Of a DNA stretch of 42,124 nucleotides, positions 1-7,722 are shown one piece after another. The notes under the pieces were generated by a model. The model was not told the DNA's origin, searched no databases, and saw only the letters and a list, made by a program, of their open reading frames with translations. Location of the stretch: assembly GCA_037446575.1 (NCBI GenBank), contig JBBIII010000014.1, positions 1 to 42,124 of the forward strand, written 5' to 3'. This DNA is from JBBIII01 sp037446575 (GTDB lineage Bacteria > Bacteroidota > Ignavibacteria > UBA10030). The translations under genes and the position numbers were made by a program. Within the stretch, counting starts at the first letter, position 1, and every line of letters starts with the position of its first letter.

Positions 1-25
1 TAACGATACTTGCATAAAATTTTCC

Positions 26-54
26 TTGACAGTTATAGAATAAAATAATAGAAT
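26..54 (+). promoter_or_regulatory. Putative sigma70-type promoter upstream of the TetR gene
   Basis: TTGACA (26-31) is followed after exactly 17 bases by TAGAAT (49-54), a 6/6 and 5/6 match to the canonical boxes. It points toward the TetR gene at 138. The expected start of transcription (about 61) falls right at a hairpin (63-86), so this may also be the promoter of a very short leader. Similar box pairs occur before clpS and the suf regulator, which supports a standard sigma factor in this organism. Confidence 0.4.
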
Positions 55-62
55 TACATTGT

Positions 63-91
63 AATAGCCGATATTTTTCGGCTATTTATTT
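63..91 (+). terminator. Hairpin with T-rich tail, probable rho-independent terminator
   Basis: A perfect 9-bp stem (AATAGCCGA at 63-71 with TCGGCTATT at 78-86, loop TATTTT) is followed by TATTTG and then a TTTTT run. This is the form of an intrinsic terminator for a gene lying left of the window. Because a promoter-like sequence ends just before it, it could instead be the first element of the TetR-operon leader. Confidence 0.55.
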
Positions 92-137
92 GTTTTTAAA
101 GAAACCAGAAATACGATAATAGTTTCCTGAGGTATCT

Positions 138-749
138 ATGTTAGATGATAAACAGCGCATTTTGGAAAAAGCCGCAGAAAAATTTATGGAAACAGGCTTT
201 TCGAAAGTTACAATTGAAGAGCTATCAAATGAATTAGGCGTCAGTAAGAAGACAATTTATAAATTTTATACAAGCAAAGATGAATTGTTACAAGCGATTG
301 TACGAACAATGCTGAGCCGGGTTGAGCGAGAAGTAAATAAAATTGTAACAGCAGATGAAGTTTTTGAACACAAAGTTACAAAATTGTTAACGCTAATTGG
401 CAAACAGATAAGAAAATTTGGAAAACAATTCCAATATGATATTCAAAGATTTGCGCCTGCGCTTTGGAAAGAAATTGAGAAATTCAGACAAGAGCGAATA
501 TTTTCTCAAGTTAAGTTAATATTTGAACAAGCTAAAAACGAAGGAGTCTTCCGGAACGATTTAGATGTGAATCTTTTTTATTTAATATTTATCAGCGCTG
601 TTCAAGGAATTATGAATCCTAAAATTCTTACCGAGAATACTTTTTCGGCGGAAAACGCTTTTAAGGGGATCATTCGTATACTTTTTGAAGGCGCGTTAAC
701 TGATGATGCTAAGAAAAAAATACATTATTTCGATGTGAACTATGAGTAA
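138..749 (+). CDS. TetR family transcriptional regulator
   Basis: This 203-residue protein has a TetR N-terminal helix-turn-helix (about residues 8-55, with VTIEELSNELGVSKKTIYKF) and a variable helical C-terminal domain that would bind a ligand. It starts at ATG with a weak AGG five bases upstream. It sits 18 bases before the membrane-fusion lipoprotein and leads an exporter operon, the position taken by CecR (YbiH) before ybhGFSR in enterobacteria. By that analogy it probably represses the operon until a toxic compound is bound. A GAAAC/GTTTC inverted repeat (101-105/122-126) lies just upstream but is too short to call an operator. The ligand cannot be told from sequence. Confidence 0.88.
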   Translation: MLDDKQRILEKAAEKFMETGFSKVTIEELSNELGVSKKTIYKFYTSKDELLQAIVRTMLSRVEREVNKIVTADEVFEHKVTKLLTLIGKQIRKFGKQFQYDIQRFAPALWKEIEKFRQERIFSQVKLIFEQAKNEGVFRNDLDVNLFYLIFISAVQGIMNPKILTENTFSAENAFKGIIRILFEGALTDDAKKKIHYFDVNYE

Positions 750-767
750 TAATTGAAGAGGTAAAAA

Positions 768-1688
768 ATGAAAAATATTTATTGTTTATTTCTAAGCGTA
801 ATATTTTTATTCGGCTGTAGCGACAGAGATTCTAATATAATATCTGCCACCGGTACTATCGAAGCCACTGACGTCATTATTAGCGCACAAGTGAGTGGTG
901 TTATAAAAAGAATTATTGTAGAAGAAGGAAATAAGGTAAAAGCAGGCGATACATTAGTAATTATAGACAATACTGAGTTGAAACTTCAATATGAACAAGC
1001 TAAAGCCGCTTATGAAATTACCGTAGCCCAATATCAATTAGCTGTAAAAGGTGCGCGCGAGGAAGATATTCTACAAGCAGAAGCAAATTATAAAAACGCC
1101 GAAAGCGACTTAAAGAGAATTGAAGAGCTATATCGAGAAAAAGTAGCAACTCCAAAGCAATTGGACGATGCCCGAACGCGTTTTACGATAAATAAACAAT
1201 TATACGAAAAGATGCTAAAAGGCACACGTAAGGAGGAACTTGATGCCGCACTCGCAAAATTAAATCAAGCTAAAGCTCAAATGATGCTTCTACAAAAAAA
1301 ATTAAACGACTGTAATGTAATAGCTCCAACAAATGGCATAGTAACAAAAAGATTTGCAGGAGTGGGCGAACTTGCCGCAATGGGAATGGCGTTGTATAAA
1401 ATATCTGATTTAACAATGATGGATATTACGATTTATGTTTCGGAAGTAGATTTACCAAGAATTAAATTGAATCAGAATGCAATTGTAAATATTGATGCGT
1501 ATCGGGATAAGAATTTTGAAGGAAAAGTGGTTTTTATTTCGCCTGTTGCAGAATTTACTCCAAAAAATATTCAGACAAAGGAAGAGCGAACAAAGTTAGT
1601 GTTTGCCGTCAAAGTTAAAGTGTCAAATCCACATGATATTTTAAAAGCAGGAATACCAGCCGATGTTAACTTGTTAGTAAATGAATAA
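768..1688 (+). CDS. HlyD-family membrane fusion lipoprotein of an ABC exporter
   Basis: This 306-residue protein begins with a lipoprotein signal peptide whose lipobox LFGC places the lipidated cysteine at residue 17. A biotinyl-lipoyl-like half domain (about 27-68), a long helical hairpin (about 70-175) and the second half domain (about 180-210) follow, then a beta-barrel region. This is the layout of periplasmic adaptor proteins such as YbhG and MacA. It should bridge the inner-membrane ABC transporter and the TolC-like channel encoded next to it. A GAGG ribosome site lies just before the ATG. Its last base is shared with the first base of the following ATPase start codon, which suggests translational coupling. 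Confidence 0.9.
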   Translation: MKNIYCLFLSVIFLFGCSDRDSNIISATGTIEATDVIISAQVSGVIKRIIVEEGNKVKAGDTLVIIDNTELKLQYEQAKAAYEITVAQYQLAVKGAREEDILQAEANYKNAESDLKRIEELYREKVATPKQLDDARTRFTINKQLYEKMLKGTRKEELDAALAKLNQAKAQMMLLQKKLNDCNVIAPTNGIVTKRFAGVGELAAMGMALYKISDLTMMDITIYVSEVDLPRIKLNQNAIVNIDAYRDKNFEGKVVFISPVAEFTPKNIQTKEERTKLVFAVKVKVSNPHDILKAGIPADVNLLVNE

Positions 1689-2611
1689 TGAATGCAATAC
1701 AGCTAAATAATGTTGTGAAAATATTTTCGGGTGCGGATAAGCAGGAAGTAGTCGCAATTGACCGTATTTCGTTGAGCATTGAGAAGGGAGAAATATTAAG
1801 TTTGGTTGGACCAGACGGTTCTGGTAAAACTACATTAATTAGAATGATGTGCGGAGTGTTACCGTCAACAGAGGGGACTATAAAAGTATTTGGCCTTGAT
1901 ATTCAAGAATCTAAAGACGAAATAAAAAAACACATTGGTTATCTATCGCAAAGATTTAGTTTATACCACGACCTGACTATTGATGAAAATATAGATTTCT
2001 TTGCTGAAATTCATAAGGTAAAAGATTTTAACAAAAGGAAAGAGGAATTACTGGAATTTACCAGGCTTAATCAATATCGAAATAGATTAGCGGGGAAATT
2101 ATCTGGAGGAATGAAGCAAAAATTAGCACTTGCCTGCACTTTAATACACACGCCGCAAATAATCTTTTTGGATGAGCCTACAACGGGAGTCGATCCGCTC
2201 TCGCGAAGAGATTTTTGGAAAATATTATCAAGTTTATTAAAACTTGAGATCACGATTGTAGTGAGCACTCCTTATTTAGATGAATCAGAAAGAAGTACGC
2301 GGGTGGCTATGATGAATCAGGGTAAGATTTTACTGTGCGATAAACCCGAAGTAATCAAGTCGTTAATGAATGCACAAATTATTGAAATAATCTGTTCTGA
2401 GGCAAGAAAAGCTTATTTTATTCTTCAAAATTTTTATAAGAAATCGGATATACAGCTCTTTGGCGATCGATTACATATATGTGTTAAGAATGCAGATAAA
2501 GAAAAATCAAAAATATTACGCTTACTAATTAATGAAAAAGTAGAGACGGTCAGCATTCGCTTAATTCCTCCGTCGTTAGAGGATGTTTTTATAGCAAAAT
2601 TGGTTAACTAA
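1688..2611 (+). CDS. ABC exporter ATP-binding protein with degenerate H-loop (YbhF N-half-like)
   Basis: This 307-residue ABC ATPase has Walker A GPDGSGKTT (41-49), Q-loop YLSQRF (85-90), signature LSGG (138-141) and Walker B IIFLDEP (158-164) with catalytic Glu163. The H-loop reads STPYLDE, so the switch histidine is replaced by Pro195. The partner ATPase encoded at 3943 has an intact TTHYMDE. In enterobacterial YbhF two ABC domains are fused and, from memory, the first also lacks the histidine, so these two genes look like a split YbhF. The likely complex is an asymmetric heterodimer with one competent site. The ATG overlaps the preceding stop by one base (TAATG). Confidence 0.9.
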   Translation: MNAIQLNNVVKIFSGADKQEVVAIDRISLSIEKGEILSLVGPDGSGKTTLIRMMCGVLPSTEGTIKVFGLDIQESKDEIKKHIGYLSQRFSLYHDLTIDENIDFFAEIHKVKDFNKRKEELLEFTRLNQYRNRLAGKLSGGMKQKLALACTLIHTPQIIFLDEPTTGVDPLSRRDFWKILSSLLKLEITIVVSTPYLDESERSTRVAMMNQGKILLCDKPEVIKSLMNAQIIEIICSEARKAYFILQNFYKKSDIQLFGDRLHICVKNADKEKSKILRLLINEKVETVSIRLIPPSLEDVFIAKLVN

Positions 2612-2626
2612 TGAAATGAGGTATTT

Positions 2627-3943
2627 ATGAAAAAGTTTGTATTGTTAATTCAAGTGATCTATTTTTGTTTTGCCGTAAGTCAACCGCAACCATTAAAATT
2701 ATCAGACTGCATACATCAAGCAACCGAGAAGAATCCATCTTTAGAAATCAGTAGAGCAAAAGTACGAGCGGCAGAAGCAAGATATTCGGAAGTGAATGCA
2801 TCGCTATTGCCTCAGATAAAATTTTTAGGGCGCGTAACGGAGTTGAGCAGTGTTCCTGAATTTTCGCTTACATTACCTCCTCCCATTAATAAAAGAACAC
2901 TATTTCCTTCCATAACAGAAAGCTATGCAATGAGATTTACTCTTCAACAGCCCCTGTTTATGGGTTTGAAGCTTATAAAGAATAAAGAGATGGCTGATTT
3001 TAACGCCGATGCTTCAAAAGAAGATTATTCTAGAGAGCGATCAGAACTTATTCTCAATATTATATCGACGTATTGGAATTTATATAGCGCAAAAAGGATT
3101 GAAGAGGCGCTTAAACAATCTGTGGAACAAATGAATGAGCATCTGAAGGATGTGAAAAGTCTTTTTCAACAAGGAATGGCGACGGATGCTGAAGTAATGA
3201 AAGTGCAAGTCCAACTATCGGATGTAAAAGTGAGACATATTGAATCTAAGAATTCAATTCGTATAGCTTCAATGTTGCTGAATAGTCTTATAGGTCAACC
3301 GCTTGAAACAGAAATCGAACCAATAGAGACGCCAGAGTTGCAGAATGAATCTATACATAAATATGATTTAGAAGATTTAAAAAATATAGCGAGAGAACGA
3401 CGCCCCGATATTAAAGCAATGCGCTTTCGCTGTGATATGAATTACGCCGGTGTTACAGCCGCTAAAAGCGGATGGTATCCTCAAATATTTTTAGCGGCTA
3501 ATTACGATTATGCAAATCCTAACCAAAGAATATTTCCACAAGAAGCAAAATGGAATAGCAGTTGGGATATTGGTTTAACAGTTCAATGGAATGTATGGGA
3601 TTGGTTTGCAACAGAACATCAAACTACACAAGCCGAAGCCGTATTACGTCAATCGGAGGCTGGACTTGCACAAATTAATGATGCGATTTCATTAGACGTT
3701 GCGCGGCACTATTACAGCGCGCAAACATCATCAGAAAAAGTACAGGTTGCAAAGATAGGAGTTGAGGTGGCGGAGGAATCATTTCGCTTGGCATATCAAA
3801 AATTTAAAAATGGACTTTTGTCAAATTCAGATTTGTTAGATGCTGAAGTAGCGCTATTGCAGGCAAAATTAACTTATACGCAAGCAGTAATTGAATTCAT
3901 TATATCTATTGCCCAATTGAAAAAAGCTGTTGGAGAATTATAA
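2627..3943 (+). CDS. TolC-family outer membrane channel protein
   Basis: This 438-residue protein has a signal peptide (MKKFVLLIQ start, probable cleavage near residue 17) and two repeated OEP domains rich in long helices and alternating beta segments. Examples are ISRAKVRAAEARY near the N-terminus and SLDVARHYYSAQTSSEKVQVA in the second half. This is the TolC-like trimeric outer-membrane channel family. The size matches the family (about 430-490). It lies between the two ATPase genes, 15 bases after the first and overlapping the second by one base, so the exporter is a complete tripartite system encoded in one operon. Having its own channel implies a diderm organism. Substrate is unknown. 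Confidence 0.9.
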   Translation: MKKFVLLIQVIYFCFAVSQPQPLKLSDCIHQATEKNPSLEISRAKVRAAEARYSEVNASLLPQIKFLGRVTELSSVPEFSLTLPPPINKRTLFPSITESYAMRFTLQQPLFMGLKLIKNKEMADFNADASKEDYSRERSELILNIISTYWNLYSAKRIEEALKQSVEQMNEHLKDVKSLFQQGMATDAEVMKVQVQLSDVKVRHIESKNSIRIASMLLNSLIGQPLETEIEPIETPELQNESIHKYDLEDLKNIARERRPDIKAMRFRCDMNYAGVTAAKSGWYPQIFLAANYDYANPNQRIFPQEAKWNSSWDIGLTVQWNVWDWFATEHQTTQAEAVLRQSEAGLAQINDAISLDVARHYYSAQTSSEKVQVAKIGVEVAEESFRLAYQKFKNGLLSNSDLLDAEVALLQAKLTYTQAVIEFIISIAQLKKAVGEL

Positions 3944-4944
3944 TGAAGTTGAGAAGAGATAAATCTTTTAAATACTATTCAGAATATAATAGTTCAGAGT
4001 ACGCAGTAGTAGTTAACGGATTAACGAAAAAGTTTGGCTCATTTACTGCTGTCGATCAAATCAGTTTTAAAGTAAAAAAAGGGGAAGTTTTCGGTTTCCT
4101 CGGTCCAAACGGAGCGGGAAAATCTACAACAATTCGGATGCTATGCGGATTGTTAAAACCTACTTTAGGTAATGCACACGTAGGCGGGTATGATATTGCC
4201 GAAAATCCTGATGAAGTCAAATCAAAAATCGGATATATGTCTCAACGTTTTTCTCTTTATGAAGATTTGTCAGTTGAGCAGAACATCAACTTTTATGGCG
4301 GCATTTACGGATTGGATAATGAATTACTTAAAATTCGAAAAGGTTGGGCAATCGAGATGGCTGGGCTAATTGGTAAAGAGCAAATCCTTGCGCAAGCGCT
4401 TTCTGGCGGATGGCGTCAGAGATTAGCGTTAGGATGTTCCATTCTTCATGAACCACCAATATTGTTTTTGGATGAACCTACTGGAGGCGTTGATCCTGTT
4501 TCAAGAAGAAAATTTTGGGATTTGATTTATGATTTATCAACTCGTGGAGTAACTATATTTGTTACGACTCATTATATGGATGAAGCTGAACATTGTAACA
4601 CTGTTGGCTTGATATACAGCGGTAAATTGATTGCAATTGGTTCTCCAACAGAATTAAAGCATAATTTGGATAAATATTCTTTTTATGAAGTTATATGCAA
4701 TAATCCTATTGATGCAATGGAATTGCTGAGGCAACAACCTTGGACTGTCGAGACATCGATTTTTGGCTCAGCATTTCACATAAGCACTTTGAATGATTTA
4801 AATATACAATCTAGAATAATAAATATTATGGAGCAGAGTGGAATGAGTGTAATTAAGATTGAAAATATTATTCCTTCATTAGAGGATGTGTTTATACATC
4901 TCATTGCGCATGAGGATGCGCGCCAAGCTGAAAAGGCGGCATAG
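3943..4944 (+). CDS. ABC exporter ATP-binding protein (YbhF C-half-like, intact motifs)
   Basis: This 333-residue ABC ATPase has Walker A GPNGAGKST (54-62), Q-loop YMSQRF (98-103), signature LSGGW (153-157), Walker B ILFLDEP (173-179) and an intact H-loop TTHYMDE with His210. All catalytic residues are present, unlike the ATPase at 1688. A C-terminal extension ending in a Glu/Ala-rich tail is typical of drug and polymer ABC-2 ATPases. The first 20 residues are an extra N-terminal segment rich in Tyr, Ser and Lys. It starts one base inside the TolC-like gene and ends one base inside the next permease gene, so the set is strongly coupled. It should pair with the first ATPase and with the two permeases downstream. 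Confidence 0.92.
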   Translation: MKLRRDKSFKYYSEYNSSEYAVVVNGLTKKFGSFTAVDQISFKVKKGEVFGFLGPNGAGKSTTIRMLCGLLKPTLGNAHVGGYDIAENPDEVKSKIGYMSQRFSLYEDLSVEQNINFYGGIYGLDNELLKIRKGWAIEMAGLIGKEQILAQALSGGWRQRLALGCSILHEPPILFLDEPTGGVDPVSRRKFWDLIYDLSTRGVTIFVTTHYMDEAEHCNTVGLIYSGKLIAIGSPTELKHNLDKYSFYEVICNNPIDAMELLRQQPWTVETSIFGSAFHISTLNDLNIQSRIINIMEQSGMSVIKIENIIPSLEDVFIHLIAHEDARQAEKAA

Positions 4945-6080
4945 TGCTTTTTGGTTTAAACATATTACCAATCGTGCGAAAAGAATTTCGGCAAATAAAA
5001 CGAGATAAACGAATTCTCGGTATTCTGCTTTTTATTCCGGCTCTGATGCTTTTTATGTTTGGTTATGCGCTTAATTTTGACGTAAAACATACAAGAGTGG
5101 CAGTTTATGACGAGGATAAGAGTCGGACAAGTAGAGAATTTATTCAACAATTTTTTAGCTCAGAGTATTTAGATTATGTCTATGCGCTTCAAAGTAAATC
5201 GGAAATTAATAATCTGCTCGACGGCGAACATGTGCGCGCTGTAATTGTTATTCCTTCTGCATTTTCAAAAGATTTACAAAAGGGGAGGGCAACAAGCATT
5301 CAGATTATTGTAGATGGAACTAATTCAAACACTGCCGCCACAGTATTGGGTTATATAAATTCAATTGTTCAACAGTACTCTCTTAATGTAATAAGCCAAT
5401 CATTTATGCGATTAGGGCAGAAACAATTAACTATGCCTATAAATTTTCAGCCGCGTATTTGGTATAATCCCGAATTGCGAAGCGCTAAGTTTCTAGTTCC
5501 CGGACTCATCGCATTCATTCTTATGGTTACTGCCGTCATCTCGACAACGCTTTCGGTAGTTCGCGAACGAGAGTTAGGCACTATCGAACAAATTATTGTT
5601 TCCCCAATCAAACCAATCGAATTGATACTCGGAAAAACTATTCCCTATGTTATTATTTCGCTTATTGCCACTGTTATGATTTTAATAATGGGATATTTTT
5701 TGTTTGATATTAGCGTAAAGGGAAACGTGCTATTGCTTTCGATGGTTACATTATTCTTCTTGTTGGGCGGTTTAGGTATGGGATTGCTGATATCAACCCT
5801 TGTTGAAACTCAACAGCTTGCGTTTATGATTGCGATAATTGTATCGATGCTGCCGACATTTATTTTATCGGGATTTGTTTTTCCAATTCGAAATATGCCG
5901 CTACTAATACAGGGTATTACATATTTATTGCCTGCACGTTATTTTTTATCATCGCTCCGAGCGATTATTCTAAAAGGCGTTGGCATTAGTGCTTTCTGGG
6001 AGCAAGCTCTTATCTTATTTATTTATGCAATTTTTATGATTGCTATTAGCTCTATACGGATGAAAAAAATATTGAAATAA
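4944..6080 (+). CDS. ABC-2 type permease (YbhS/YbhR-like), first of a pair
   Basis: This 378-residue membrane protein has one N-terminal transmembrane helix (about 25-45), a large extracytoplasmic domain (about 50-175) and five C-terminal membrane helices, the standard ABC-2 exporter layout. Conserved segments include VVRERELGTIEQIIVSPI before the third membrane helix and LSGFVFPIRNMP near the end. The start is GTG, whose G is the last base of the preceding TAG. It is paralogous to the gene at 6091 and the two probably form the heterodimeric channel served by the two ATPases. Confidence 0.92.
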   Translation: MLFGLNILPIVRKEFRQIKRDKRILGILLFIPALMLFMFGYALNFDVKHTRVAVYDEDKSRTSREFIQQFFSSEYLDYVYALQSKSEINNLLDGEHVRAVIVIPSAFSKDLQKGRATSIQIIVDGTNSNTAATVLGYINSIVQQYSLNVISQSFMRLGQKQLTMPINFQPRIWYNPELRSAKFLVPGLIAFILMVTAVISTTLSVVRERELGTIEQIIVSPIKPIELILGKTIPYVIISLIATVMILIMGYFLFDISVKGNVLLLSMVTLFFLLGGLGMGLLISTLVETQQLAFMIAIIVSMLPTFILSGFVFPIRNMPLLIQGITYLLPARYFLSSLRAIILKGVGISAFWEQALILFIYAIFMIAISSIRMKKILK

Positions 6081-6090
6081 AATCAACGAG

Positions 6091-7218
6091 ATGAATACAA
6101 TAGCGCACATTATTCGAAAAGAATTTATTCAGTTATTTCAAGATAAAAAGATGCTGAAAATAAGTATTTTGGCTCCAGTTATCCAATTAATCATTTTAGG
6201 TTATGCGGCAACCTTTGACGTAAGTAAAATACCGATGGTTGTTTGTGATTATGATCGATCCCCTGCGAGCAGAAAATTAATTGAATCTTTTATTTGTACA
6301 GAATATTTTGTTGTTGCCAAGTATTGTGAAAAGTCATCAGAGATAGATGCAGAATTAGATAATGGCTATGCTTCTGTGGCAATTGTAATTCCATGCGGTT
6401 TCGAAAAAGATATAAGCTCCGGAAGGACCTCATCAATACAATTTATTGTAGATGGAACCGAAACAAGTTCTGCTACTATTGGTTTAAATTATGCTTTTAT
6501 CATTATATCGCGTTATTCACAAAACATTGTTTTAGAGTCTCTAATTAGACAAGGTTCTGTGATAATGCCGGCAAGAATATCATCTGAATTTCGTGTATGG
6601 TACAACCCCGAATTAAAAAGCAGAAACTTTATGGTGCCTGGTGTTCTCGGTCTTCTTTTAATGGTTATGACCATGATTTTAACATCACTCGCAATAGTGA
6701 AAGAAAAGGAGCTTGGGACATTAGAGCAAATAGTAGTTACACCAATACGCCCGCACCAACTAATAATTGGGAAATTAGCCCCTTTCTTTTTAATTGGTGT
6801 GATTGATGTAATTTTAGTAATATTTTTTACATCATTTCTTTTCGATTTGCCAGTAAAGGGGAGCGAGGCATTGCTTTTACTTTTGTGTTTAATATTTCTG
6901 ATGACAACATTAGGTTTAGGATTGTTTATTTCAACAATATCACGCACACAACAGCAAGCAATGATGACGGCTATTTTTTTCTTTATGCTTCCGATGATAT
7001 TCTTTTCTGGCTTTGTATTTCCAATTGAGAATATGCCGATAATTATTCAGTATATCTCTTATATATTACCGCTTCGGTACTTTTTTGTCATTGTGCGCGG
7101 ATTGTTCCTTAAAGGTGTAGGAATTGATATTCTTTGGACTCAAGCCGCAGCATTGCTGATTTTTGGCAGTGTTATTTTAAGTTTAAGCGTAATGCGTTTT
7201 CAGAAAAGATTTGGATAA
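6091..7218 (+). CDS. ABC-2 type permease (YbhS/YbhR-like), second of a pair
   Basis: This 375-residue protein has the same layout as its upstream neighbour: one N-terminal membrane helix, an extracytoplasmic domain with IQFIVDGTETSSATIG, and five C-terminal helices with VKEKELGTLEQIVVTPIRP and FFSGFVFPIENMP. The two permeases align along their whole length, so they arose by duplication, as YbhS and YbhR did. It lies 10 bases after the first permease and closes the exporter operon. Family members export drugs or other small amphiphiles; the substrate here cannot be inferred. Confidence 0.92.
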   Translation: MNTIAHIIRKEFIQLFQDKKMLKISILAPVIQLIILGYAATFDVSKIPMVVCDYDRSPASRKLIESFICTEYFVVAKYCEKSSEIDAELDNGYASVAIVIPCGFEKDISSGRTSSIQFIVDGTETSSATIGLNYAFIIISRYSQNIVLESLIRQGSVIMPARISSEFRVWYNPELKSRNFMVPGVLGLLLMVMTMILTSLAIVKEKELGTLEQIVVTPIRPHQLIIGKLAPFFLIGVIDVILVIFFTSFLFDLPVKGSEALLLLLCLIFLMTTLGLGLFISTISRTQQQAMMTAIFFFMLPMIFFSGFVFPIENMPIIIQYISYILPLRYFFVIVRGLFLKGVGIDILWTQAAALLIFGSVILSLSVMRFQKRFG

Positions 7219-7225
7219 AGTATTT

Positions 7226-7249
7226 TTGATTAATCAATATTTATTGATT
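7226..7249. promoter_or_regulatory. Cluster of TTGATT/AATCAA palindromic half-sites
   Basis: TTGATTAATCAA (7226-7237) is a perfect 12-bp palindrome. Its right half also forms AATCAATA-TT-TATTGATT (7232-7249), an 18-base palindrome. Three TTGATT half-sites are thus arranged in 24 bases, in the 63-base gap between the exporter operon and the response regulator gene. It could be an operator for the response regulator gene or, read as RNA, a weak AT-rich hairpin ending the exporter operon. AT-rich DNA gives such patterns by chance more often than usual. Confidence 0.3.
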
Positions 7250-7281
7250 TCTGGAGTAAAGTTTCGTATTGTTCAAATACT

Positions 7282-7674
7282 ATGGAAGATGAAACAAAAA
7301 AAATAAAAATATTGATTGTGGATGACAGCGACGCCATGAGGGCGCTTGTAAAACAATATTTAAGAAGTATAGATGCTATATTGGTAACAGGTGAAGCAAA
7401 GCATGGAGATGAATGCCTGAATAAAGTAAGAGAAAATAATCCGGATTTGGTTTTGATTGATATCAGCTTATCAGGTGAAAGCGGTATTGAAATAGCAAGA
7501 AAAATAAAGTTGATCAATCCTAACTTAAGAGTGTATTTGTATTCTGCCTATGAAGTAGAAGAATACCGAAAAATGGATTTAGATTCCCCTGCAGATGGTT
7601 TCATTCGAAAAACGAATTTAAAAAATGAACTGTTAGAGATGATTAAAAAAGAAGTTAAAAGAAATTATAATTGA
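7282..7674 (+). CDS. Single-domain response regulator (CheY-like receiver)
   Basis: This 130-residue protein is a lone receiver domain. The acidic pair is Asp14-Asp15, the phosphoacceptor Asp60 lies in LVLIDIS, the switch Ser88 in LYSAYE, and Lys110 in GFIRKT. There is no output domain, so it should act through protein contacts, as CheY or Spo0F do. No histidine kinase is encoded in the window. The ATG at 7282 has no clear ribosome site. The gene follows the exporter operon by 63 bases and faces the M48 protease gene, so it may be transcribed on its own. What it signals to is not visible. Confidence 0.88.
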   Translation: MEDETKKIKILIVDDSDAMRALVKQYLRSIDAILVTGEAKHGDECLNKVRENNPDLVLIDISLSGESGIEIARKIKLINPNLRVYLYSAYEVEEYRKMDLDSPADGFIRKTNLKNELLEMIKKEVKRNYN

Positions 7675-7722
7675 CCTAAACGTGCTTTTCACTTTCCCCA
7701 AGTTAAAAAGTATCCTTCCAAT

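Noticed and set aside
6513..6947. Minus-strand ORF of 144 codons inside the second permease gene
   Set aside because: It lies wholly inside a well-supported membrane protein gene, has no recognisable domain and is a shadow of that reading frame.
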